The notes under the pieces: generated by a model
Database searches by the model: none
Seen by the model: only the letters and a program-made list of their open reading frames with translations
Told to the model about the DNA's origin: nothing
Translations under genes and position numbers: made by a program
In this document: positions 44,086-52,843 of the stretch, piece by piece
How positions within the stretch are numbered: position 1 is the first letter of the stretch
Layout: each line of letters starts with the position of its first letter
NCBI RefSeq assembly: GCF_023065955.2
Contig: NW_026622930.1
Coordinates: 15,725,449 to 15,789,448, forward strand
Length of the DNA stretch: 64,000 nt
Source of the DNA: Ursus arctos
Lineage: Eukaryota; Chordata; Mammalia; Carnivora; Ursidae
Reading direction: 5' to 3'

Positions 44086-44909
44086 AGAGCCCGTTGCCCT
44101 TTTTAACAAAACAGCTTTATTAAAATATAGTCGACCTACAACAAACTGGCATGCATTTTAAGGCACCAATTTGGTAATTGATATATAGCTATAGATAGAT
44201 ATAGATAGAGATATTACACATATGCTACATAAATATGACACATATGCATGTATATACCACGAAACCATCATCACAATCAAGATAACGGTTACCCTCCAAA
44301 GTGTTCTTACGTCCCTTTATAACCCAGCTTTCCTGGCCCTCCTCCCATTCCTATGTAACCAGTGATCTGCCGTCTGGCACTGGAGATTAGGTTGCATTTT
44401 CTAAAATTTTATATAATGGAATCATAGATTACATATTCTTCTTTGTTTGGTTTCTTTTACACAGCATAATTATTTTCAGATGTCTCCATGTTGTATCAAT
44501 AGCTCATTTATTTATATTGATGAATAGTATTTCAGCGAATGAATATACCATAATTCACTTATCCATCCTGTTGGTGAACATTAGGGATGTTTCCAGTTTT
44601 AGGCTTCTACAGATAAAGCTGCTATGAAAAGACAGCTTTTATGGGCTTCCACTTTCATTTCTCTTGGGTAACTACTTAAGATTGAATGGGTGAGGAATCT
44701 GCTTGTTTAACATTGTAAGGAACCCTCAAACTGTTTTCCAAAGTCATAGTACCATTTACATTCCCACCAGCAGTGGATGAGAACTCCAGTTTCTCTTCGT
44801 CCTTATCAACATCCTTGGTCAACATCCAAGTCAGCCCTTAGGTTAGTCAGACTTCTCAATTTTACTCATTTAATAAGTCTACCAGAAGGATGATAACTCA
44901 TGGTGGTTT

Positions 44910-45155
44910 TTTCCCAGAAAAATGCATAATGTTTTAGTACTTATTTCCATCACACACTACTTTTTGGAAGGTGTACAATGTGATGATTTAATATATGTAC
45001 ACATTGTGATATGATTACTACAATCGAGTTAATGAGCACATCACCTCATGTAATTACCATTTTTTTGTGTGTGGTGAGAACAGTTTAAGATCTGCTCTCT
45101 TAGCAAATTTTAAGTGCATGGTACGGTGTTAATAACTATAGTCACCATGCTGTAG
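44910..45155 (-). mobile_element. L1 3' UTR fragment inserted in the older L1
   Basis: GATGATTTAATATATGTACACATTGTG, ACATCACCTCATGTAATTACC, GAGAACAGTTTAAGATCTGC and AACTATAGTCACCATGCTG are antisense L1M 3' UTR. The host L1 text is duplicated on both sides (CTCATGGTGGTTT at 44898-44910 and 45156-45168), a perfect 13-base TSD, proving a separate insertion. Confidence 0.88.
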
Positions 45156-45526
45156 CTCATGGTGGTTTAATTTGCATTTCCCATAGTGTCGAGAATCTTT
45201 GCATGTGCTTATTTGCCGTTCATCTATTTTCTCTGAAGAAATGTCTGTCCGATTCTTTTGCCCATTTTTAAAGTTGGGTTGGTTGTTTCCTTATTACTGA
45301 GTTTTGAGAGTTATCTTTTTAAAAAATATACTTGAATGCAAGTCTTTAATCAGATATGTGATCTGCAAATATTCTCTTCTGGGTTGTGTCTTATTGTTTC
45401 ATTCTCTAAACAGTATCTTTCAAAGACAGAAATTCTTAGTTTGGAGGGAGTGTAATTTATCTTTTTTTCTTCTTTAATAGGTTGTGCTTTTGTTGTTGTA
45501 TTTAAGAAATCTTTCCCAAAATAGGT

Positions 45527-45558
45527 AAAAAAAAAAAAAGAAAAAAAGAAAAAAAAAG
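45527..45558. repeat. A-rich tract inside L1
   Basis: Runs of 13, 7 and 8 A separated by single G or GAA, lying within antisense L1 text rather than at an element end. Confidence 0.9.
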
Positions 45559-45574
45559 ATTTTCCCGCATGTTT

Positions 45575-45775
45575 TTTTTTTAATTTAAAGATTTTATTTA
45601 TTCATTTGACAGAGAGAGAGACAGCCAGCAAGAGAGGGAACACAGCAGGGGGAGTGGGAGAGGAAGAAGCAGGCTCCCAGCGGAAGAGCCCGACATGGGG
45701 CTTGATCCCAGAACTCCAGGATCACGCCCTGAGCTGAAGGCAGACGCTTAACGACTGAGCTACCCAGGTGTCCCC
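45575..45775 (-). mobile_element. Carnivore SINE, bear-type subfamily, minus strand
   Basis: Plus strand shows GACAGCCAGCAAGAGAGGGA, CCAGGATCACGCCCTGAGC and TACCCAGGTGTCCCC. TSD CCCGCATGTTT (45564-45574) and CCCTCATGTTT (45776-45786). Confidence 0.96.
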
Positions 45776-46195
45776 CCCTCATGTTTCTTTTTAGAAATTT
45801 TATGTATTTAGGATTTGAATGTAGGTCTGTTATAAATGTTGAATTAATTTTCATATGTGGTGTGATTTATAGATCATATTTTTTTCCTTTTTTTCCTCCT
45901 TCTCCTCCTTTTTCTTCTTTTTTGCATTAGAATGTCTGACAGGTCAAGCACCATTTTTTGAAAAACTATTCTCTTTCCACTGAATTGTCTTTGAACATTC
46001 GCAAAAATCAATTGACCCTATTTGTGTAAGTCCATTTCTGGACTCTGTTCTGTTATATTGTTCTATTTCTCGAGGTTGATACCGGTACCACAATGTCCTT
46101 GTTACTGCAGCTTTAGAATAAGACTCAAAGTCAAGGGGAATAAGTTCTCCAACTTAGTTCTTCTTTTACCAAATTCGTTGTATTCAGTGTATGCT

Positions 46196-46458
46196 TTTGA
46201 CCTCTAGGAAGGGCAGGAGGGGGTCTGTGTGAGCACATATGTATTTTCTGAAGTGGAATCTGCGAAAATCATGAGTCTTAAAGGGTGACAAATGGTTTTA
46301 TACTTTTGAAACTTTTTACTATGGAATAAGAGACAAGATTATATTATTTATTATAGATCAAAACTGTCACAGATAATTTCATATTTTAAAGAATATTAGT
46401 GTAATTATTAGGTTTTGGAAGCTATAAATGTATAGATAGCAGAATCAAGGATTCCACA
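46196..46458. other. No recognised feature
   Basis: Short AT-rich unassigned stretch. Confidence 0.5.
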
Positions 46459-46474
46459 CAAGCTGAAAATCTTT

Positions 46475-46720
46475 TATTAATTTTTAATAAATTTTTTTTT
46501 TAGAGATAGTGCACACACATGCTTGCATGTGGGGGGGGGAGGTGTTGGGAGGGGAAGAGGGAGGGGCAGAGAGAGAATCTTAAGCAGGCTCCTGGCTCAG
46601 CATGTAGCCCGACAGGGGAGTGGGGGAGGGGGTGCTCCATCTCAAGACCCTGAAACCATGACCTGAGACGAAATCAAGGGTCAGACTAGAGGTTTAACTG
46701 ACTGAGACACGCAGGTGCCT
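46475..46720 (-). mobile_element. Carnivore SINE, old subfamily, minus strand
   Basis: Diverged but complete: plus strand GAGACGAAATCAAGGGTCAG, AACTGACTGAGACACGCAGG. TSD CAAGCTGAAAATCTTT, perfect 16 bases (46459-46474 and 46721-46736). The G-runs (GGGGGGGG near 46530, GGGGGAGGGGG near 46625) lie in its purine-rich body. Confidence 0.93.
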
Positions 46721-46754
46721 CAAGCTGAAAATCTTTCAATGTACCATCCCAGGC

Positions 46755-46850
46755 CCTGCCTCATCAGTTTATAGGTGAGAAAAAGAAGATTCAAAGAACC
46801 TAAATAATTCATCCATGTCCCCTCAGAATATTAGCATAACTGGTAATATT
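46755..46850 (-). repeat. MIR fragment, antisense
   Basis: TTATAGGTGAGAAAAAGAAGATTCAAAG followed by a degenerate TAAATAATTCATCCATGTCC is antisense MIR core. Confidence 0.55.
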
Positions 46851-46869
46851 TGGGTTTAAACAAGTTTGG

Positions 46870-47015
46870 TTTTAAATTTCAGACCTGACATTTACTAGTG
46901 GCATGATTTTGGACTTATTTTTTTTCTTTTAAACTCTTGGAGGCTACATTCCCTTATTTTTAAATTAAAATAATAGTTTTCTTTCAGGACTGATTTATAG
47001 TTCCTGGCACGATTT
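46870..47015 (+). repeat. MIR fragment
   Basis: ACCTGACATTTACTAGTGGCATG, TTTTGGACTTATT, TTAAACTCTTGGAGGCTAC and TAGTTCCTGGCACGATTTAAATC fit MIR order; strongly decayed. Confidence 0.5.
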
Positions 47016-47142
47016 AAATCTTAAGAGTTCCATGTATTGTGGCTGTTAACACAAAATGGAAAAAGTAGACTTTGTAACCTAGGTTTTCTGCCTCGAAGTT
47101 CAGGGCTCTTTTTGGAACACTATTGCTTTTTAGTAACATGTG

Positions 47143-47200
47143 TTAAAAAGGAGAGAGAAAGAGAGAGAGGAGAGAGAGATATAAGGAGAGAACTTATTTT
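47143..47200. repeat. (GA)n purine tract
   Basis: GGAGAGAGAAAGAGAGAGAG and GGAGAGAGAGATATAAGGAG, low-complexity. Confidence 0.9.
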
Positions 47201-47621
47201 AAGTTGATTGCTGCTAGTAGTGCCCATAAGTAAGCAAGCAAATGGTGTTCAGTATAACGCAAGAGCAGCACAGCTGAACACCGAAAGTGACTACACAATG
47301 ATGCTTGCAGGCTGAAGCTTCTTCATCTCACAGCCTCCAGGCTTGAACAGGAATAGAGCGTGATGTCCGTCAACCTGACCCCAGTAAAATCAAAATAACA
47401 CTGCATCCACAGCCCCTTCTGGGATCAGGGTCCATCTCGGGGAAAATGATTGCTCCTAAAATATATTGCTCCCCCGGAGGCCACTGCACGCTTGCTTTCT
47501 TTTCTTCCCCATCAAGCCACAGGCTAATCCTTTCCTCAACTCTTGCTTCTTTCTCTGCCTTGCAATAAAATTCTCACCTGGGCATCGTTGACCTAGTTCA
47601 AGGAATTTGTGGCGCACGGTA
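47201..47621. other. No recognised feature
   Basis: Unassigned, somewhat GC-richer than surroundings (47330-47560) but without CpG clustering. Confidence 0.45.
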
Positions 47622-47765
47622 GCTCAGTTCTTTTCAAATTTTCATGTACACAAAAATCAGCGGAACATTTTGTTTTAAAGCACATTCGGATCTGGCAGTT
47701 CTGGGATGGGCCTGAGATTCTGCATTTTTAGCAAGCTCCCAGGTGATGTTGATGACGCTGCGCCA
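47622..47765 (+). mobile_element. MER5A-like DNA transposon remnant
   Basis: TTTTCAAATTTTCATGTACAC, TGTTTTAAAGCACATTCGG, GGGCCTGAGATTCTGC and AGCTCCCAGGTGATGTTGATG follow MER5A order. Confidence 0.75.
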
Positions 47766-47929
47766 CAAACCAAACAAAGAAAGGGTCAGAAGCTGTTATT
47801 TATGACTCATTACTGGTGTATGTCAATATCTTATTAACTAGTTTAACCAGCTTTGTTCTTCCTGGCATAGCGTCAATTTCAGGGTTGGGACGTTTCAAAA
47901 GGAAGCAAATCCAAACTTCTGGTGCATCC

Positions 47930-48050
47930 CGTTGTCCTAAGGAGCTTGTTTCAAAGGCAGATAGTCATAGTCCAGCCCTTAAGATGCTAGTTCAGCTGAT
48001 GTGGGGGAGGCTGCAGGAATCTGCTCCTTGAACAAATGATTTTGCTGCAT
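47930..48050. mobile_element. MER5-like fragment
   Basis: AGGAGCTTGTTTCAAAGGCAG, CAGCTGATGTGGGGGAGGC and GGAATCTGCTCCTTGAACAA resemble the MER5 interior. The family is internally symmetrical, so orientation is left open. Confidence 0.45.
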
Positions 48051-48202
48051 CTTGTCCCTGACTTAAAAGCTGCGGATCCCAAGCATGAACAATGAAGCAG
48101 TTTTTTGGGGGAAAAAAAGTTGAGTTATCTCACGACTTACTTAATTTAGTTTAGTTGATAAATGTAAAATAATTGAAATCAGTTGAACAATAATTTCATG
48201 CT

Positions 48203-48375
48203 GGGGCGCCTTAGTGGCTCAGTCAGTAAAGCATCTGCCTTTGGCTCAGGTCATGATCCTGGGGTCCTGGGATCAAGCCCTGCATCGGGTTCCCCACTCA
48301 GCAGGGAGTCTGCTTCTTCCTCATGCTCTTGCACACGCTCTCTCTCAAATAAATAAAAAATCTTTAAAAACTAAT
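48203..48375 (+). mobile_element. Carnivore SINE
   Basis: Head GGGGCGCCTTAGTGGCTCAG, GGTCATGATCCTGGGGTCCT, GGGATCAAGCCCTGCA; the CT-rich part is shortened; tail AAATAAATAAAAAATCTTT. TSD AATAATTTCATGCT, perfect 14 bases (48189-48202 and 48376-48389). Confidence 0.96.
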
Positions 48376-48389
48376 AATAATTTCATGCT

Positions 48390-48824
48390 CCTTCCCTGTA
48401 TAATTCCTTACCAGTATCAACCATCTAGTGTTGTAACAGAGTGCTTTCCACTACATACAACCCAAGTAAATGGCTCTTTTCTCATTTTTGCTGCTCAGCG
48501 TCTGTCTTAACATGTGATGGTCTACTTAAGGATTGTTTTTGCATCACGAAGCAAGAAAAACTCCTGACGATCACTATGTTTGAAATGGGCTATAGACAAC
48601 TTCAATTTCTAGAGATGCATTTTTTAAAATATGACTCTAACTGTCTTGAGCCTTTCAGTACTTGGTTGCTCTTTCTAAGGGTCTTCCCACCCACCCACTA
48701 TAACATTCTGGGACTGTGTTATATTACCCAACAGGTGAGAAATTGACTCTGAATGCTGTCTTATTTCTAAAGGATTTTATGTGTGTTCCTTCTACCGCTT
48801 CAGCTCTCACTTATTTTTTAAGAA
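48390..48824. other. No recognised feature
   Basis: Unassigned; plus-strand frames at 48441-48746 have no motif. Confidence 0.5.
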
Positions 48825-48836
48825 TTTTTCAAAATT

Positions 48837-49040
48837 CCCGGGTGGTTCAGTCAGTCGAGTGTCTGGTTCTTGATTTCGGCTCAGGTCATGACCTCAGGCT
48901 CAGGAGATCCAGCCCCTCCTGAGCTCTGCGCTCAGCGGGCAGTCAGCTTGAGGATTCTCTCTCCTTGCCCCTCCCCCGACTTCTGCATGCGCTCTCTCTC
49001 TAAAATAATAAGTAAATAAATCTTTTAAGAAATGATTTTT
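48837..49040 (+). mobile_element. Carnivore SINE, 5' truncated or diverged head
   Basis: Begins CCCGGGTGGTTCAGTCAGTC, then GGCTCAGGTCATGACCTCAG; tail AAATAATAAGTAAATAAATC. TSD TTTTTCAAAATT (48825-48836 and 49041-49052) shows the missing GGGGCGCCT bases were not inserted. Confidence 0.92.
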
Positions 49041-49052
49041 TTTTTCAAAATT

Positions 49053-51449
49053 GGAGTGGGGAAATAACTGCATCAGCCAAAAAGTGGGTACTCGAGAAAA
49101 GCCTCAGATTCGAGCCAGTCTCACCCCTCTCTCTCACATCAGCCTCCCTGGAGGCAGGTCCTGTGAATCCGCACTGGAGTGAACGTTGCAGGTGGAGCTC
49201 ACGCACAGGAGGTCTGAAGACCCTTGACTTCGCCTATGCAGTATTACTTGGAGCCCCCCTACTCTGCTGAATCTCTCTTGCAATCCCAATGGCCAGTGCC
49301 AGAAGGATCTGGTGGTGTCATCCTTTCTCCTCAGCATCCTCCCCACCAAACACTCTCTTTCCTCACCGCCATGAAGACAATAGCTTTGCTTTTCAAATTT
49401 GTATAACATTGAAATGGGAGGGGACGCTGGTAAAGTAAGTACTTCTTCTGCCTCCTACTCCAAGTAAGTCTTTCCGAAGCAAGTATAACGTGAATGTAGG
49501 TCTTCCTGATTGCTGGAAAAAACTTGCAGTTTATTTTCTTTAAATTTAACTTAACACTCCTACAGCTTTATCACTAAACTGGTTCTCTTACCTCAGGCTG
49601 GGTCTTGCCTCCGTATCTCACCAAATAATCACAGGCATTCCTTATGATGATGCACTGCCTTGGGAGCTCTGGAAGTGGAGAATTTACTATGACCTTCCTC
49701 TTGTCATCATCTCCCTCCTCCAAACTCAAGTTTGACGCTAGGAATACAAGCTCTTGTTTCCTCAGAGGAAAATATCCCCAACTCTCAGCATCGCTGGGCC
49801 CACCTGACTTGGTCTTGACCTCTTACCTTTGGCCTGATGCATCGTGTCTCACCATTCGGCAGCTTCTTATTTTTCTTATTAGTTGTCTGCATCGTGTAGA
49901 CGGTAGCCTCTATTCTAGGAAATCCATATCCCTACAAATTTTACTTATTTTGAGCTTTTTAAAAATGAAGTTCTCCGAAATGTTATTTTGAAATTATATT
50001 TGGGGCACATACCAATCTTGTGTTTTTCAGCTTTGCTTTTTTTCCCTTGTACCCCTTCCTAATTCCTCTGCCTTTCTGGTATCTTGCTTGCCCGGAGCAC
50101 ATTGTACAAAGGAATCAATGGCTTTATGATTAAAGTCGAAATGGTTGCAGAACTCCCCAGAATATTCTAAATGTACGCATTTCATCTCACTGCAAGATCT
50201 GAGGTTTTCTCAAATGCTCAGTTACTTATTTCAAGGTCTTTGTGATTTCTCGATGTCGGCTTGTGTTATGTTCCCTCCCTACGTTTCCCATTTGCGTTAC
50301 CTGAAAACTGTATTCATAGCCCAGAACAAAGAGACACACTTATTTCCTACCTAACAGAGGAGGTGGCTGCTGTCATCAGGCTGAGAATTAATTACTCCTG
50401 AGTATGACCTGTGCTTAGCAAAAGATACAGAAGTCAATGGCTGTCATAAATTGTTTTAATTAAATGGTGTTTCCACAAGTTGTTCTGAGGCGTGTGGCTC
50501 TTACAACTGGATACTAAGTCTCTGTAAAATCTGTAGGAGGCCTGGTGTTACAGGTCTTACTTGCAGAAGAGATTTCTGCCTGGAAGTCTGTGGATAAACT
50601 TAACTTCCCGGAAAATCATTCCTAAACACCTCTTTGACATGTGGCAAGGAAAAAAAAAAAAAACCTACTATATCCTTATCCCTGGAAAGCAAAAGAAGTG
50701 GGAACACTAATGCTTCAAGGTGCCCACAAACAACGAAATGATATCACTTTGATCTGATCAGTGAACAAAAATGATCTATGATATAGTTCTCCTGTCCTTC
50801 TAACTAGAAAGGCAAAAATCTAAATATTTTTCTTGTGAACTGACCAGTTCTAAAATAGGCTTTTCCCCCCGTGGGTGGGAAAAGGAGTAGAGGCAGCCGA
50901 GCAGAGAACAGTAACTTGCTTGCTTTTCTATTCACATTAAGGATATTTTTAATCATGTGATGCAGGGTTTATAACACACCTTTTCACTGTGTCTCATCTA
51001 AAACCGACCTAACCGTACTTCGAAAGGGCAGTGTAAGAAATCTTGGAAACATTTAAATTCCCAGACTGCATTGCCTTTTACTTTTATTTTGAAGGATGAA
51101 GAGATCTCAGCCAGGAGGTACCTGGAGACTTTTGGAAGATCCCTCAAGCAGAACAGTGTTTAATATATTACTCCTTTTACACACAAGGTACGCGTTGGTG
51201 GCATAAGAAAATATTACCTTTGAGAGGTCACCTGAGCCGGCTGCTCACCCGAAGAACTTTTCAACTGAGCAGTAGCATTTCATGATGTTTGGAACTTACA
51301 ACCTGCTTCCACACGGTAAAGGGCGGGTTTTGAATATTTAGTGCCAGGCCCAAAGAATGGAACAAAGAACAAAGAACGTGCAAGGAAAGGACAGTGGCCA
51401 GATAGGCCATCGGCTACTTATGGATCTGAGCACCATTCTCTGCTACACC
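49053..51449. other. 2.4 kb with no recognised feature
   Basis: Mixed, low-repeat sequence. Opposed open frames at 49134-49409, a 115-codon frame at 49644-49991 and one at 50145-50354 show no domain I know. 50385-50520 (GAGAATTAATTACTCC, TTGTTTTAATTAAATGG) is a candidate for conserved non-coding DNA. An A-run lies at 50650-50663 and a C-run at about 51450. Confidence 0.4.
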
Positions 51450-51840
51450 CCCCCCCCCACCCCGGTGATCTGTCACCTCTACCCTAGTACCTCCCTAGCT
51501 TCTCTCTGTTTCCACAGTCATCACCTTTATTAAATTCTGCTCATATACTCCACTCATATAGCTTCCCAGTGCATCATAATGAAGCCCAGCTCAGATCATG
51601 GCACTCTTGCAAGGCTTTGCAAGGCTTCCGTTTACTTGCAATCTGAGTCTAAACCTCGGCTGATTTCCATGCAAAGAAATACTCCCTGCCTTGTTCTTGC
51701 ACTCACTATTCTTCCATAAGACTAAATGGCTCCATGCAACTGGTAGACCCATGTCATGAGCTGGCTGCCTTTGGGCTTGACCAATTCTGCAATGAGTAAT
51801 AGAGCCCCTCTAATTCTAAAAGTGCTCCAATTTGAAAAAT
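51450..51840 (+). repeat. L2 fragment
   Basis: CACAGTCATCACCTTTATTAAATTC, AGCTTCCCAGTGCATCATAATGAAGCCC, GCAATCTGAGTCTAAACC fit sense L2 text; diverged. Confidence 0.5.
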
Positions 51841-51926
51841 AAATCAGAAGGTCACAGTATGTATCATCTATACATCATACTGTGTTAGCCATGAACTATT
51901 ATTTAGAAGCAGTTTCTCACCTAAAC

Positions 51927-51976
51927 ATCCATATATATATGGATATATAGATAGACATATCTATATATATATATAT
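51927..51976. repeat. TA-rich palindrome and microsatellite
   Basis: ATCCATATATATATGGAT (51927-51944) is a perfect 18-base palindrome, followed by more TA repeats up to the SINE start. Confidence 0.95.
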
Positions 51977-52152
51977 GGGGCACCTAGTTGGCTCAGTAGG
52001 TTAAGCATCTGCCTTCAGCTCATGTCATGATCCCAGGGTCCTTGGTTCAAGTCCCACATTGGGCTCCCTGCTCAGCAGGGAGTCTGCTTCTCCCTCTCCT
52101 ATTGCTGTACTATCTCTCACGCTGTCTCAAATAAATAAGTAAAATCTTTACA
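51977..52152 (+). mobile_element. Carnivore SINE
   Basis: GGGGCACCTAGTTGGCTCAG, TGTCATGATCCCAGGGTCCT, B-box segment TGGTTCAAGTCCCACA, tail AAATAAATAAGTAAAATCTTT. Inserted within TA-rich DNA, so the TSD cannot be told from the repeat. Confidence 0.94.
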
Positions 52153-52201
52153 TATATATGTGTGTGTGTGTGTATAAATATACACACACACACACACATA
52201 T
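52153..52201. repeat. (TG)n/(CA)n inverted repeat hairpin
   Basis: TG repeats at 52159-52176 and CA repeats at 52179-52196 pair as a perfect 18-base inverted repeat around an AA centre; pairing continues past one mismatch. Confidence 0.95.
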
Positions 52202-52392
52202 TTAGATAGGGTGAGAGTGAGAGCATGTACAGGCAAGTGGGAGGGAAGGGCAGAGGAAGAGGAAGAGAACCTTAAGCGGGCCCAAGTTCAGCATGGAGCC
52301 CCATCTGGGGCTCTATCTCACAACGCTGAGATCATGAGCTGAGCCCAAATCAAGAGTCAGATGCTTAACCAACTGAGTCACCCAGGTACCCC
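52202..52392 (-). mobile_element. Carnivore SINE, old subfamily, minus strand
   Basis: Plus strand: GTTCAGCATGGAGCCCCATC, GAGATCATGAGCTGAGCCCA, AATCAAGAGTCAGATGCTTA, CACCCAGGTACCCC. The T-rich tail side has been replaced by the microsatellite. It faces the plus-strand SINE at 51977. Confidence 0.93.
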
Positions 52393-52480
52393 ATTTTTTT
52401 TCTCATACTACTTTTTGGTATTCTTTTATTTTTCTCCTTTATCCTTATCTTTTTCTCTAATTGTTATAGGGAGAAAGTAC

Positions 52481-52843
52481 TGTCGTTTTTGTGAACTGAA
52501 TGTTTGCATTCTCCCCAGATTCATATGTTAAAGCCCAAACCCCCAAAATGACTATATTTGGAAATAGGGCCATTACAGAATTAGTTAAGTTTAAATGAGG
52601 TCACAAGTTTAGGGCCCTGATCTTGTAGGATTAACGTCCTTATAAGAAGAAATACCAAAGAGCACTCTCTCTCCATCACATGAAGATACAAGAAGTCCAT
52701 CTGCAAGCCAGAAAGAGGGCTCTTCCCACAACCTGACCATACCGGCATCCTGATGTAGACTCCAGAACTATGAGAAAATAAATGTTGTTTAGGTTACCCA
52801 GTCTATGGTATTTGATAGGTCAACCAAGTTGACTAAAATAGCA
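52481..52843 (+). mobile_element. MLT1-type MaLR LTR
   Basis: TGTCGTTTTTGTGAACTGAATG, CATATGTTAAAGCCCAAACC, TATTTGGAAATAGGGCC, TAAATGAGGTCACAAG, GTCCTTATAAGAAGAAA, GACTCCAGAACTATGAGAAAAT, AATAAATGTTGTTTAGG and CCAGTCTATGGTATTTG, then GACTAAAATAGCA. Complete LTR order. Confidence 0.9.

Larger units (their letters stand above)
44090..46195 (-). mobile_element. Old L1M element with nested L1 and SINE
   Basis: Antisense L1M text runs from the 3' region (AACAGCTTTATTAAAATATAG, GATCTGCCGTCTGGCACTGG, TTCCCACCAGCAGTGGATGAG) into ORF2 (CTTTTGCCCATTTTTAAAGTTGG, ATGCAAGTCTTTAATCAGATATG, TCAATTGACCCTATTTGTGTAAG, TGTCCTTGTTACTGCAGC). Interrupted by a second L1 tail (44910-45155), an A-tract (45527-45558) and a SINE (45575-45775). 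No intact frame. Confidence 0.85.

Noticed and set aside
49134..49409. Opposed open frames on both strands (49134-49409 and 49224-49406)
   Set aside because: Both strands open over the same bases with no domain in either; typical of a locally GC-richer, stop-poor stretch.
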